Assembly: GCA_029267635.1 (NCBI GenBank)
Contig: JAJUIK010000003.1
Span: 130,751 to 194,750, forward strand
Reading direction: 5' to 3'
DNA: 64,000 nt
Source: Moraxellaceae bacterium
Lineage (GTDB): Bacteria; Pseudomonadota; Gammaproteobacteria; Pseudomonadales; Moraxellaceae
This document shows positions 1 through 10,500 of this stretch, piece by piece. Each line of letters opens with the position of its first letter. The stretch's first letter is position 1. The position numbers were made by a program, and so were the translations under genes. The notes under the pieces are model-generated. The model did no database searches. It was given only the letters and a program-made list of their open reading frames with translations, and was not told the origin of the DNA.

Positions 1-28
1 ACAGGATGTCATTTGTGGGGAGAAAAAG

Positions 29-274
29 ATGACGGATCTCAATGATTATGATGATGCAGAAGATGTAACAGTCGATGAGGACGAGGCAAAAGCTGCAGAA
101 AAAGGGGCAGACAGCGAAGAAGGCTCGTCAGATGCAGATTTGGCTGAAGCAGAGACTTTAACCGTCACGGCAAAACAGAAGCAACGTCAGGCGCTTGAAG
201 ATGAAATCGCGGCCTTTCTCGCACGAGGTGGTAAAATTACTGAAGTACCACCAGATGAAGGCACACGTAACTAA
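29..274 (+). CDS. sutA: SutA-like RNA polymerase-associated regulator
   Basis: This 81-residue protein has a very acidic N-terminal half (Asp/Glu-rich, residues 4-45) and a conserved C-terminal segment (KQKQRQALEDEIAAFLARGG, then KITEVPPD). It resembles the central helix and C-terminal region of Pseudomonas SutA, a small intrinsically disordered protein that binds RNA polymerase and alters transcription during slow growth. A GGGGAG ribosome site precedes the ATG. The Pseudomonas protein is about 105 residues; the basic tail seen there is shorter here. Function is inferred by family resemblance only. Confidence 0.75.
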   Translation: MTDLNDYDDAEDVTVDEDEAKAAEKGADSEEGSSDADLAEAETLTVTAKQKQRQALEDEIAAFLARGGKITEVPPDEGTRN

Positions 275-294
275 AGCTAAAAAATACAATATTC

Positions 295-325
295 AAAAAG
301 CATCATTTTAGGTGATGCTTTTTTT
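295..325 (+). terminator. Rho-independent terminator after sutA
   Basis: The stem AAAAAGCATCA / TGATGCTTTTT with a 7-nt loop ends in a run of seven T. It lies about 20 nt after the sutA stop and 15 nt from the convergent rsmI stop. The A-run on the other arm means it could also serve rsmI. Confidence 0.85.
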
Positions 326-340
326 GGTCAGTAGTGAGGG

Positions 341-1180
341 TTAAGTTTTATCGCTGAGTTCCAGGGCACGTTGATAGGCAATTTTTTTCTTGATGCCGGT
401 CAGATCCGCTGCCAATTGTGAAGCCGCCTTGACCGATAAATCCTGCAATAACCGCATTAATAATTGATCCAGTTTTTCCTGTTCCAGATCTTTTTCCTGG
501 GTGGCGCCACCTACCACCACCACAATCTCGCCTTTTTGCTGATTGTGATCATTGGCAATAAACCTTGTTAATTCACCTAAGGTCATTTTTTTAATGGTTT
601 CAAAGGTCTTGGTAATTTCCCGGGCAAAACCGACTGGACGTTCTGCACCAAAAACCTGTGCCATATCCTGAATACAGTCCAGGATGCGATGGGGGGCTTC
701 ATAAAAAATCAGTGTTTGGGTTTCATCTTTGAGTTTTTCCAGTTGTGCAATGCGTTGTGAATGTTTGGACGGTAAAAATCCTTCAAAACTGAAACGGTCA
801 CTTGGCAGGCCAACTGCACTAAGCGCAGCAATCGCGGCACAGGCACCTGGAACCGGAATCACGCGAATCTGATGTTCTTGTGCAGCACGCACCAGTTTAA
901 ACCCGGGATCACTGATTAATGGGGTACCTGCATCACTGATCAGCGCAAGGTTTTCTCCGGCAAGCAGTTTTTGAATCAGACTGTCAATTTTGTTGCTTTC
1001 ATTATGGTCATGGCAGGCGGTCAGCGGCGTGTTGATATTAAAATGTTTTAATAACTGCACAGATTGACGGGTATCTTCGGCGGCAATCAGGCTCACCGAT
1101 TTCAGCACCTCCACTGCTCGGAAACTCATATCATCCAGGTGCCCAATTGGGGTAGCAACAACGTATAACGAGGCACGCAT
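341..1180 (-). CDS. rsmI: 16S rRNA (cytidine(1402)-2'-O)-methyltransferase RsmI
   Basis: The protein has 279 residues and the tetrapyrrole-methylase fold of the RsmI family. The N-terminal YVVATPIGHLDDMS, the AEDTRQS segment (about 35-41), the glycine-rich SDAGTPLISDPG (about 82-93) and VPGACAAIAALSAVG (about 109-123) form the S-adenosylmethionine site. The enzyme 2'-O-methylates C1402 in the decoding centre of 16S rRNA. It is transcribed divergently from yraN, the arrangement seen in many gammaproteobacteria. Length is normal for the family. Confidence 0.95.
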   Translation of the reverse strand: MRASLYVVATPIGHLDDMSFRAVEVLKSVSLIAAEDTRQSVQLLKHFNINTPLTACHDHNESNKIDSLIQKLLAGENLALISDAGTPLISDPGFKLVRAAQEHQIRVIPVPGACAAIAALSAVGLPSDRFSFEGFLPSKHSQRIAQLEKLKDETQTLIFYEAPHRILDCIQDMAQVFGAERPVGFAREITKTFETIKKMTLGELTRFIANDHNQQKGEIVVVVGGATQEKDLEQEKLDQLLMRLLQDLSVKAASQLAADLTGIKKKIAYQRALELSDKT

Positions 1181-1362
1181 GGTATAACTCCAGGATCAGA
1201 TCAGCAAAAATGCAGGATTTCTCGTAAAACCGAGTAAATCGAAAAGGTGGGATGAGTTGATTGTACCTGAAATGCCGCTTCAGGTCTAAATGCTTTGCCT
1301 GTACCTGAAAAATTACGCTATAAGACAGTTAGAATAAAAATAATCGCCGTGATGGAGCGAAA

Positions 1363-1770
1363 ATGACAACAAAAACTCGGGCGTTAGGCCAGTGGGCAGA
1401 ACAGCAAGCTTTGATCTTTTTACAACAGGGAGGCTACGTGCTGGTCGAACAGAATTACCATTCGCGTTACGGTGAAATTGACTTGATTGTGCGCAAAAAC
1501 CAAGAACTGGTCTTTGTCGAAGTCAAGGCTCGTTCTGCTGGAAATTGGGCACAAGCGCATGAAGTGATTAGCTTCAGTAAACAACGGAAAATTATTCAGA
1601 CTGCACAGCATTATCTAGCGCAGTCGCCACATTTTCAGGACTGTTATTGCCGTTTCGATGCCCTGTGTTTTGAGCTTTCCCAGCCCGTTGCAAAAACCAT
1701 ACAGCAAGATTTTTATAATCTCATTTATGATCTGCAATGGATTGAAAACGCATTTACATTAGATCAATAG
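1363..1770 (+). CDS. yraN: YraN family (UPF0102) endonuclease-like protein
   Basis: This 135-residue protein carries the [10 protein letters not shown]...[10 protein letters not shown] core (about residues 37-58), the PD-(D/E)xK nuclease-like signature of the UPF0102 family. Biochemical function is unsettled; the fold suggests DNA or RNA cleavage or repair. The ATG follows a GGAGCG ribosome site. It is divergent from rsmI and upstream of the BON lipoprotein, the conserved rsmI-yraN-(diaA)-dolP neighbourhood of proteobacteria with diaA absent here. Confidence 0.9.
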   Translation: MTTKTRALGQWAEQQALIFLQQGGYVLVEQNYHSRYGEIDLIVRKNQELVFVEVKARSAGNWAQAHEVISFSKQRKIIQTAQHYLAQSPHFQDCYCRFDALCFELSQPVAKTIQQDFYNLIYDLQWIENAFTLDQ

Positions 1771-1850
1771 TTCATTACTCTTTGAATATAATCTAGGTAT
1801 CTGTTCAATAGATAGACAATAAATTGAAGATGATGAGGGAGTTTGACTGA

Positions 1851-2546
1851 GTGTCTAAACGTATCGCAATGGTTGTGCTGTGTGTCGTAAGTTTATCAGG
1901 TTGTGCAAGCTTTATTGCCAGTGGTACAGGACCAGCCCCTGTAGGAAATGATATTGGAACGCGTTCTTTAGGTCAGGTTTTGATTGATTCTTCCATTGAG
2001 CGTACCGCCAGCATTAACCTGTATAAACTGGATCCACGATTTAAGCAGTCACGTGTCAATATTGAAAGTTTCCATGGCAATGTATTGTTAACCGGACAGG
2101 TTCCTGACCAGCATTTAAGACAGCTTGCAGAAGATAATGTCCGTGCCATGAGTGATGTAAAAGCGGTACATAATTACCTGACGATTGGGGATAAAATTGG
2201 CTATACCAGCATCATGCAGGATGCTGCAGTGACGGCCAATACGCGTGGCCTGATTGTGAAAGCACCGATTGTCAGTGACAAGAAAGTATTGATCCATACC
2301 GAAAATGGCGTGTTATATGTTTTAGGACGCTTGAATACGGCAGAGCTGAATGATCTGAACCAGGTGCTGCAACAGGTGGGCAATGTCAGCAAGATTGTGA
2401 CCCTGATTGACAATACCGACCAGATGAGCGTGGGTTTACAAAATTCTGCTTATGTCAGTCTGAGCCAGAGTACTCCAGGGCAACCGGAGGTCCAAACACC
2501 GGTGGCCATTGATCCATATGAGTCCGAACCGAACTATGTCCAATAA
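1851..2546 (+). CDS. BON-domain outer-membrane lipoprotein (DolP/YraP-like)
   Basis: The 231-residue protein starts at GTG after a GAGGGAG ribosome site. A signal peptide ends in the lipobox LSGC with lipidated Cys18. Two BON domains follow (about residues 45-115 and 125-195); the first includes VNIESFHGNVLLTGQVPDQ and the second VLIHTENGVLYVLGRL. In Escherichia coli the homologue DolP binds anionic phospholipids at division sites and supports outer-membrane integrity. The C-terminal tail (about 205-231) is Gln/Pro-rich and likely disordered. The stop overlaps the next gene by 11 nt, so the two are translationally coupled. Confidence 0.88.
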   Translation: MSKRIAMVVLCVVSLSGCASFIASGTGPAPVGNDIGTRSLGQVLIDSSIERTASINLYKLDPRFKQSRVNIESFHGNVLLTGQVPDQHLRQLAEDNVRAMSDVKAVHNYLTIGDKIGYTSIMQDAAVTANTRGLIVKAPIVSDKKVLIHTENGVLYVLGRLNTAELNDLNQVLQQVGNVSKIVTLIDNTDQMSVGLQNSAYVSLSQSTPGQPEVQTPVAIDPYESEPNYVQ

Positions 2547-3423
2547 TCCGCAAAAAATCGTGCAACGTTTAAACGATAAAGTGCAACAGGTGAAACAGGT
2601 CTATGACGACTTTCGCCTGTATGACATTGGCAGTTATGCACTCAATCGTTTTATCGCGACTGAGTATTTTGACGTGCTGCCGAATATCGCCTATGGTTTA
2701 AAGGCACGTCAGCGGTTGGACTTGTATCGCTCTCGTCAACCTCTGCTGCATCGACCCTTGCTGGTGTTTGTGCATGGTGGTTCCTGGCAGCATGGTGACA
2801 AGAAAGATTATAAATTTATAGGTGAGGCCTTTGGTCGTGAAGGCTATGACGTCGCGGTGATCAATTATCATCTTGCACCTGAACATATTTTCCCGGCCTA
2901 TATTGATGATTTGACTTTGGCCTTGAACCATTTGCACCAGCATCAAGACAAGTACCAGATTTTAACTGAAAATCTGGTGTTGATGGGGCATTCTGCCGGT
3001 GCCTTTAATGTGATGTCGGCCTTGTACCATCCACAGCCGTATAATCTACATTGCCGTGAACAGATCAGGGCAGTGGTCGGGATTGCTGGACCTTATCATT
3101 TTGATTATAAAGGTGATCCACTGTCGCAACATGCCTTTGATGAGCATATTCCGTATCAGCAAGTGATGCCGTATTATTTTGTCGATAATAATTCGATCCG
3201 CCATTATCTGTTGACCGCCGAGAATGACCAGATTGTACAGGACAGCAATAGTTGGGATTTACATCAGGTCTTGCAGAACAAAGGCAATTATAGCCAGGTT
3301 GAGGTGATTCCCAATACCGGCCATATTACCATTGTGGGAAGTCTGTCCAGCTGGTTTAGCCGCTATTTTAAGACCAAAACCACCATTTTAAATATGCTAG
3401 ATCAGACCTTTAGCCCGAAATAG
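2536..3423 (+). CDS. Alpha/beta hydrolase (esterase/BD-FAE-like)
   Basis: This is a 295-residue alpha/beta-hydrolase of the HGGG-type esterase group. The oxyanion-hole motif HGGSW is at about 80-84, the nucleophile elbow GHSAGA places Ser at about 153, and the likely catalytic His is in NTGHITIVG near 263. No signal peptide is visible. The ATG at 2536 overlaps the stop of the lipoprotein gene and gives the best start; an in-frame ATG at 2509 would add nine residues. The substrate cannot be inferred. Confidence 0.8.
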   Translation: MSNNPQKIVQRLNDKVQQVKQVYDDFRLYDIGSYALNRFIATEYFDVLPNIAYGLKARQRLDLYRSRQPLLHRPLLVFVHGGSWQHGDKKDYKFIGEAFGREGYDVAVINYHLAPEHIFPAYIDDLTLALNHLHQHQDKYQILTENLVLMGHSAGAFNVMSALYHPQPYNLHCREQIRAVVGIAGPYHFDYKGDPLSQHAFDEHIPYQQVMPYYFVDNNSIRHYLLTAENDQIVQDSNSWDLHQVLQNKGNYSQVEVIPNTGHITIVGSLSSWFSRYFKTKTTILNMLDQTFSPK

Positions 3424-3435
3424 ATTCTTGCGTGA

Positions 3436-4185
3436 TTACATGGGCTCGCCGTGGATGACGTGCATAATCATGGCATGTGCCACACTGCCTTTAAATGGGA
3501 TTTCTGGCAGCTGGTCAAACTTAAAGAAGCCTGCATCATGAATCTCATCTTCCTGTAGCTGAATTTCACCAGACTCATATTCAGCTTGGAAAGCGATCAT
3601 CAGGTTGCTCGGGAAAGGCCAGGGTTGGCTGGAAATATAACGAATATTTCTGACCTTGACACCGACTTCTTCGAGCGTTTCACGTTCAACCGCCTGCTCT
3701 AAAGTTTCACCAACTTCCACAAAACCGGCAATCAGGCCATACATTTTGCCTTTATTGCGGATCGACTGCGCCAGCAAGATTTCATCATCACCTTTGGTGA
3801 TAATTGTAATGACACACGGTTGAATCCGCGGATACTGGCTGTATTCGCAGACTGGACAGACCATGGCATATTGCACTGGATGCACTTCGGTTGGATGACC
3901 GCAATGACTACAGAACTTATGGTTGCGGCGCCATTCCAGCAATTGTACTGCACGGCTGGCTTGTTCAAATTGATTGCGATCCCAAATCGTGACGAGTTGC
4001 CGGATGGGAACCAGTTGCAAACCTTCTGGAATGATTTCGGTATCGAGCAGATCACGTGCGATGACTTGATCGCCAGCAACAAAAGGCAGGTCGTCTTCTA
4101 GACGTTCGACTCGAGGCAGCTGAAACTGCTCGTCAACGAGCAGTTTCTGTTCATGAAAAATATAAGCAAGTGATAATTCAGACAT
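3436..4185 (-). CDS. nudC: NAD(+) diphosphatase NudC
   Basis: The protein has 249 residues. A four-cysteine zinc ribbon (C92, C95, C110, C113) is followed by a Nudix box beginning GFVEVGETLEQAVERE (about 154-176) and the SQPWPFPS signature (about 186-193) diagnostic of NADH pyrophosphatases. The enzyme hydrolyses NAD(H) to NMN(H) and AMP, and the family also removes NAD caps from RNA. Its ATG immediately follows the fimL stop codon, so the two are one operon, as in Pseudomonas aeruginosa. Confidence 0.95.
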   Translation of the reverse strand: MSELSLAYIFHEQKLLVDEQFQLPRVERLEDDLPFVAGDQVIARDLLDTEIIPEGLQLVPIRQLVTIWDRNQFEQASRAVQLLEWRRNHKFCSHCGHPTEVHPVQYAMVCPVCEYSQYPRIQPCVITIITKGDDEILLAQSIRNKGKMYGLIAGFVEVGETLEQAVERETLEEVGVKVRNIRYISSQPWPFPSNLMIAFQAEYESGEIQLQEDEIHDAGFFKFDQLPEIPFKGSVAHAMIMHVIHGEPM

Positions 4186-5832
4186 TTAGGCCGCTACATT
4201 CGCAAGTTGTTGACTACTTGCTAATGCTACATCAAACATTGACTGTAAAACAGGCTGTTTATTTTTTAAATTATCGATCAGTAACTCGGCACTGGCCAGG
4301 CTGTCTAACACCTGATTCATTTGTGCTTGTTCCAGGTCATTTTGCTGATCCAGTTGTTGCTGGATGAAATCAGCAGAGTGCAATAGGGCCGTTTGACCAT
4401 CTGGCACACCCAGGAACAGAACCGCGCCGCCAATTTCTTTCAACTGTGCGGGAATGGCATTTAATGTTGAGAGATCCTGATTTTCCAGATATTGCACTAA
4501 CGTCTGGCTGCAGAGTTCAATCAGGGATTGGGTTTCATTCAACAAGCCTTCATGCGCTTCATCGAGGCGATCCAGTGAAATCTTCAAGTTGTTGACGGGA
4601 AGCTGCAAACGGCTAGAGGTGTGGCGACGCTCAAAGATGCCAATCGCATTCATGGCTGCCAAAATGGCATTCATCAGTTTTTCTGCAAAACTTTCTTCAT
4701 GCACTACATCAGGCTGGCTCAGCGCTTCAGCCTGGATACAGAGTTCCTGATAGGCTTCATGCAGGTCGAGCACCTTGAAAATATTGGCCAGTCCCATGAG
4801 CTTACCTTGCAACTCCTGGGTTTTTTCAGAACTCATGTTTTGGTAGTTATATTCAATTTCATTACGGATTTGTGCCATTTCCGTGGTAACTAAAGCGCTG
4901 ACGCTATGAATGGTGTCGTAATCTGGACCATAAAGCTGGGTGCTTAAAACGTGCAATTGCGTATCGGTGAGCGAGTCTTCCGAGATGTTCAGCTGTTGAC
5001 GGATATTGTGCGAAATATCATCTTCCTGGCTGATGCACAGGCTGAGAATATCCGCGACATCAGACAGTTCAGCTGTGAATTCAGCTGGGGCAGCAAAGAA
5101 TTGCGCCATATTGTGTTCAACCTGGATCAGGATGCGCAGGCGTGCATCATTTAAAAACAGCTGATCAATATGGTTGAGTGCCACAAACACCAGACTCCAG
5201 TATTGCTGGCTTGGCTGCTGCTCGGCTAAACCGGCCAAATAGGTTCCCGCCAGTTTAATGCCTTGACGGTCCAGTTCAGTGGTTTCACCTTTGAGCAATT
5301 TATGTAAGCAAAGTTTATAGAGTTGATGCACATAGACTGATTTTTCCAGTTGTGGTGCTTGCGGCAACTGGAAATTTGGGCTGATGCAGTCGAGTAAAGC
5401 GGCGATATGCTGGCCTTCACGGGTGAGCGGTTTGCCCAGTGCGAGTTCGAGACGGTTTAAGGTATCGAGCATGAATTGCGGAACCGTGACTTCACGTAAA
5501 CAGATAAATTCAATATAACGTTTTAACATGGTGGTACCTTCGCTCAAGGCCAGCATGTCTGGTGTCTGGATTGCGGCCGGGTTGGCCATGATTTTGCGCA
5601 TCAGTTCTGCTGAATACTGTGCAATTTGCGCCAGATTTGGCATATCGATCAGGGCGAGAACTTGTGCACACTGTTCAAACTGATTCAGTGCATCATCAAT
5701 ACCAAAAGGTAAGGTCTGGTCCTCTGCGAGAGCGCTGACAGCGGATTCCACCAGCTTAATCGAATTATCAACCTCATTTTTTATTATCAATAATGCAGTC
5801 GGGTCGAAGTGAATAGAGGTTTGGTAAGACAT
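4186..5832 (-). CDS. fimL: FimL-like HPt-related scaffold protein
   Basis: This 548-residue, mostly helical soluble protein has no signal peptide or membrane helix. Size and order (nudC immediately downstream, rnhA/dnaQ nearby) match fimL (PA1822) of Pseudomonas aeruginosa. FimL resembles the N-terminal part of the chemosensor kinase ChpA but lacks phosphorylatable histidines; it supports cAMP production by CyaB and type IV pilus function. An AGGAAAGG ribosome site lies upstream of the ATG. The name rests on synteny, length and helical character rather than a diagnostic motif. Confidence 0.75.
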   Translation of the reverse strand: MSYQTSIHFDPTALLIIKNEVDNSIKLVESAVSALAEDQTLPFGIDDALNQFEQCAQVLALIDMPNLAQIAQYSAELMRKIMANPAAIQTPDMLALSEGTTMLKRYIEFICLREVTVPQFMLDTLNRLELALGKPLTREGQHIAALLDCISPNFQLPQAPQLEKSVYVHQLYKLCLHKLLKGETTELDRQGIKLAGTYLAGLAEQQPSQQYWSLVFVALNHIDQLFLNDARLRILIQVEHNMAQFFAAPAEFTAELSDVADILSLCISQEDDISHNIRQQLNISEDSLTDTQLHVLSTQLYGPDYDTIHSVSALVTTEMAQIRNEIEYNYQNMSSEKTQELQGKLMGLANIFKVLDLHEAYQELCIQAEALSQPDVVHEESFAEKLMNAILAAMNAIGIFERRHTSSRLQLPVNNLKISLDRLDEAHEGLLNETQSLIELCSQTLVQYLENQDLSTLNAIPAQLKEIGGAVLFLGVPDGQTALLHSADFIQQQLDQQNDLEQAQMNQVLDSLASAELLIDNLKNKQPVLQSMFDVALASSQQLANVAA

Positions 5833-5959
5833 GGATCTGCACCTTTCCTAGTGTTATTTCTGTTTGTGTCGATCCCAAATCAACGGGACCAATATGTTGG
5901 AATTAATATAGCTTAACTGCTGAGGCTTTAAATACAAAAAATAACAAATTCTGCAAAAT

Positions 5960-7333
5960 TTATTTGCCGAAAAAGCAAGGTTCTCCATGTTTTTCTTCAT
6001 ATTGTTTGACCCAGGTCTCATGTTTATCGAGTTCTTCGGCGCTCGGCAAAATTACCGGAAGGTCTATCTGGACCAAGCGGCGGCCCGACTGGCCATTCTG
6101 TTGTTCGCTGTGGGACAGGGCATCCATATCAAAAGAGACCTGTCCACCGGTCATCGCGAGGTAGACATCCGATAAAATTTCGGCATCCAGCAAGGCACCG
6201 TGGAAGGTACGGTCACGTGCTGGAATTTCGTAGCGTCGTACAAGTGCATCCAGCGAGTTTTTCTGGCCTGGATGTTTGCTTTTGGCCATAGCCAGGGTAT
6301 CCGTCACTTCGCAAACTTCCGAAAGCGCTACCAGGCCAGCCCGTTTGAACTCCATGTCCAGGAAGTTCATATCGAAGGTGGCGTTATGCGCAATAATTTC
6401 CGCACCCTTTAAATAGTCAAACAGCACATCAGCGATTTCGGCATACGTGGGTTTGTCTTTGAGAAATTCATCCGAAATACCATGCACGGTCTCTGATTCA
6501 CCGACTGGTTTTTCCGGATTGATATAGATATGAATCGAACTGCCGGTGAGCTTGCGGTTGATCATCTCAATAGCACCGACTTCAATAATCCGATCCCCAT
6601 CCTGATAATAAAAACCGGTGGTTTCGGTATCCAGAATTAACTGTCTGGGACCATAGGCTTCAATCTGTGCCGGTGTGATTTTAATTTGGGGATGTAGCGA
6701 TGTGGATTCAGCCGGTTCACACATTGGAGAGTTGCCCCAATTTTCTGTTTCGCTAGAGACTGGTTCTAATTCGTTACTGCCAATTTTTTCTTCTGGTATA
6801 TCAATTAAATCAAAACCGAAAGGATCGTCGAGTAACCAGTCGCTCTCAGACTTTTTTTCGCTGCTGACCGTGCTTTCACTAATAATTGTTTCACTGCTTT
6901 GCAGATGCTGCTGACCAACTTGATCTGCGCCGAGATTGGCCAATTGATCCGCCATTTCATTGCCCGGATGGCCGGCATGGCCTTTAATCCAGTGCCATTC
7001 GATGTCACGCTGCTGGCAGGTGGCATCCAGTTTTTGCCAGAGATCCGGATTTTTGACATCTTTCCAGTTTTTCTTTTTCCAGCCATGGATCCACTCGGTA
7101 ATACCTTGTTTTACATATTTGGAGTCGGTCCAGACAATCAGTTTGGCATCCACAGGGCAAAATGCAATGCCTTCAATGGCCGCGGTCAGTTCCATGCGGT
7201 TATTGGTGGTTTGGGCTTCACCCCCAAACAGTTTGTGCTCGCCGTTTTCGGTAATGACATATGCGCCCCAGCCACCCAAGCCCGGATTGCCGCGGCAAGC
7301 GCCATCAACATACAGTGTGATTGTTTGTGACAT
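5960..7333 (-). CDS. rnhA-dnaQ: Fusion of ribonuclease HI and DNA polymerase III epsilon subunit
   Basis: One 457-residue frame contains two enzymes. Residues 1-145 are RNase HI: VDGACRGNPG with D10, E48 in NRMEL, D70 in TDSKY, then H119 and D129 in the GHAGHPGNEMAD loop. Residues 150-225 form an acidic, Ser-rich linker. Residues 230-457 are the DnaQ proofreading exonuclease: Exo I with D235/E237 (LDTETTG), Exo II near HNATFDMNFLD (D321), Exo III with H378/D383 (FHGALLDAE). QVSFDM (398-403) sits where E. coli epsilon has its beta-clamp-binding peptide. All catalytic residues of both halves are present. Elsewhere the two genes are usually adjacent and divergent or overlapping. Confidence 0.96.
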   Translation of the reverse strand: MSQTITLYVDGACRGNPGLGGWGAYVITENGEHKLFGGEAQTTNNRMELTAAIEGIAFCPVDAKLIVWTDSKYVKQGITEWIHGWKKKNWKDVKNPDLWQKLDATCQQRDIEWHWIKGHAGHPGNEMADQLANLGADQVGQQHLQSSETIISESTVSSEKKSESDWLLDDPFGFDLIDIPEEKIGSNELEPVSSETENWGNSPMCEPAESTSLHPQIKITPAQIEAYGPRQLILDTETTGFYYQDGDRIIEVGAIEMINRKLTGSSIHIYINPEKPVGESETVHGISDEFLKDKPTYAEIADVLFDYLKGAEIIAHNATFDMNFLDMEFKRAGLVALSEVCEVTDTLAMAKSKHPGQKNSLDALVRRYEIPARDRTFHGALLDAEILSDVYLAMTGGQVSFDMDALSHSEQQNGQSGRRLVQIDLPVILPSAEELDKHETWVKQYEEKHGEPCFFGK

Positions 7334-7541
7334 AGATCAACATCCAAGACGTAGCAGCAAAAACATGGAAAGTTATTGTATACGGAAATCGAATTTTGCA
7401 GCGCTTGGAAAAGCACTTTTTTAAACTTCTTGTAACATTTATAGTGAAAACCCGCTAAATTATAGCCTTGCCTGAAAGACATGCTTTACTAAAATGGCAG
7501 ATCTAAAAAATAAATTCTCACGCGAGTTGTCTGGAACTTTT

Positions 7542-10500
7542 ATGTATAAACCCACCACAGCGATGTGGCAGCCTTCTGCATCGGTCTTTTTTAAAATTAC
7601 TCTATTAAGTTCGGCTTTAGCAGCATTAGGTATGACCACGGGCTGTTCCTCAACTCAAAGTGCAACCACAGTTACGAAATCCAACAGCCTCGATTCAGGT
7701 TATCTAGATGCCAGCAGTCTGGATTCACTGGAGGATTTATTGTCTGCAACCGATATGCGTGCAGTAGAAGGTGACCGTTTACTGATTTTAAAACATGGTG
7801 ATGTGTGGAAGCGCATGACGGTCGGTTTTAAAATGGATTTGAACCATTGGGATCCGCGCATTGAAGCCCAGCGCAGCTGGTTTATTTCCCGTCAGCCTTA
7901 TCTGGACCGTTTAAGTGCACGTGCCAGCCGTTATTTGTATCACACGGTGAAAGAAGCGGAGCGTCGCGGTTTGCCGACCGAATTGGCTTTATTGCCGGTG
8001 ATTGAAAGTTCCTATGACCCGGCAGCGACCAGTAGTGCGGCAGCGGCTGGTTTATGGCAGTTTATTCCAAGTACGGGTCGCATCTATGGTTTAAAACAAA
8101 CCGGAATGTACGATGGGCGCCGTGATGTGGTGGAATCCACACGGGCCGCCTATGAATTTTTAGGCAGTTTATATAATCAGTTTGGTTCCTGGGAGTTGGC
8201 ACTCGCAGCCTATAATGCCGGGCCAGGACGTATTCAGCAGGCAATTAACCGCAATAAGGCCGCCGGTTTACCAACGGATTACTGGTCGTTGAAACTTCCG
8301 CAAGAAACCATGAATTATGTACCGCGTTTCTTGGCCGTGGCCCAGATTATTAAAAATCCGCAAGCCTATAATGTCTCTTTACCGCCCATTGCCAACCGTC
8401 CGCATTTTCGCGAAGTGCAGGTTCCAGGGGATGTTTCTCTTAATGAAATCTCTGCATTGACTGGTTTGAGTCGTGCGGAACTGTATTCGCTGAATCCGGG
8501 CTATCGGGGTGAGCAGATTGATCCGTCCAGCCCGATGCGGATTTTAATTCCGGCAGATATCAGTCCGGCTGTAGACAGCAAATTACGTCGTCTGAAAGCC
8601 AATACCGGTTTATTGGCCAGTACACAACCGGTGTTGAGTGATACCACCACGACGATTAACGTAAAACCTGTCGAAAGTAGTAGCAAGAACATTACACCGG
8701 CGAAAACCACACCGCCACCCCTGCTGGCCAGTGTAACGCCGACCAAAACAGCAGAGAAGAGCAGTGTAAGCAGTGCCAAGAAGATGGCTACTCCACGTGG
8801 CTCGGATGCGCTCGCTGCATTTGCGGCATCCGCTGATATTCCAAGTGCGCCGCGGATTCCGGTTGCAGTGACGCCAGCCAGCAATATTCAGCCGGTAAAA
8901 GTAGAACCGCCAATTTCCGCACAGGAACGTGAGCAGATTCTTGCGGCAGTAAAAGTGGAAGGGCAGAACAAGAGTATTGATGAGGTGTTGCAGCCGCAAG
9001 CCTCACAGGCAGAAAAAGATGAGGTGGTGGCAGAGCTGAAAGCCTTGGCACCACAAGGCACGGAAATTGTCGATCCTTATGATGGCAAGATTAAACTGAC
9101 CGCAATTCAGACCAGTCAGTCTGTAGCGGAACAGCAAGGTCAAGAAGTCAGCAAACGCTTTGCCTATCCGAAAACCTTAGCGGAAACCACACCTGTAGAT
9201 TCGGAAGAAGCCAAACTGAACCGTGGCAAGAATTATGTGAAAACCGATGCCGAAGTGGTGGTGGTGCCGCCAAAAGGCAAGCGCAGTACCTATACGGTGA
9301 TGACGGGTGATACGTTGGCCTTGATCGCCATGAAAAATGGGGTGAACTGGCGTGATGTCGCCAAATGGAACCAGATTGATCCGAATGCGACCTTATATGT
9401 CGGGATAACGCTATATCTGTATGATGCCAAACCGCAGGTTGTGATAGACAAACCGAGCAAGAAAATTGAAAGCAAGCCGGAGACTTATCTGGTCAAGGCC
9501 AATGACAGCCTGACCAGCGTGGCGAGCCAGTTTGATGTGTCGATCCAGGAGCTGGCAGAGTGGAATGATCTTACGGTAAATAGTGGTTTATTTGTTGGAC
9601 AAAAACTGTCTCTGAAAGAAACGGCCGATTCGCGCGAAAAAACAACGAACAAGAGCAGCGTGCAGGCAACCAAACGTGCTGCCACTCAGTTGTATACGGT
9701 CAAACGCGGTGAATATCTCAAACTGTTGGCCGACCGTTATGCCTTGTCGAATCAGGAACTGGCGGATTTAACCCCCGGTCTGACAGCAAACAGCAGTCTG
9801 ATGGTGGGACAAAAAATCAATGTGCCGCTCAGTACAGAGACCGCAAACATTGAAGCACCGAGCACAGAAAAAACACGTGCAGCGAAAACTGAAACTAAGG
9901 CACAACCGAGCTATAAAACGGAAAGCTATAAAGTGCAACGCGGTGATACCTTGTACAGTATTGCAGCACAGTCCAAAATCAGCCTGACTGAGCTGGCGGA
10001 ACTGAATGACTTGAGCAACAGCAGTGGCTTACGTGTGGGTCAAAGCATCAAGATTCCTGCAGGCAGTTCGATTCCGGAAAGCTATGTGGTCCAGCCCGGT
10101 GATACCCTGATTGGGCTGGCAAGCCGATATAATCTGCAGCCGGATTATGTGGCACAGCTGAATGGATTAAGCCGTAGCGCCGGTTTGCGTGCGGGGCAAA
10201 AAATCAAGCTGAGTGGCGAAATACCGGTTGTGGTGAAAAAAGACAATAAAGCAGAAATTGCTACAGCAGAGATTCATGTGGTGAAATCGGGTGAAACCCT
10301 CACCAGTATTGCCAATAAATACCATCTGCAGTTGAATTATCTGGCTGAGCTCAATGGTTTATCGCGTAATAGTCCAGTACGTGTCGGGCAACGTCTGAAA
10401 CTGGAGGGTGACGTTGCGAAAAAAGTGGATAGTAATAAAGCTGAATCGGTAAAAGAAACCAGCGTAAAAACGGTTGTGAAAGCCGTAAGCAAAAATACCG

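Noticed and set aside
1181-1362. RNase P RNA gene between rsmI and yraN, as in pseudomonads
   Set aside because: The gap is only 182 nt and shows no RNase P core elements.
6899-7330. A 143-codon plus-strand frame opposite the RNase H domain
   Set aside because: The minus strand encodes all RNase HI catalytic motifs; the plus frame has none.
8501-9054. Several long minus-strand frames inside mltD
   Set aside because: They lie opposite the Ala/Pro/Thr-rich linker, whose codon bias leaves the antisense frames open.
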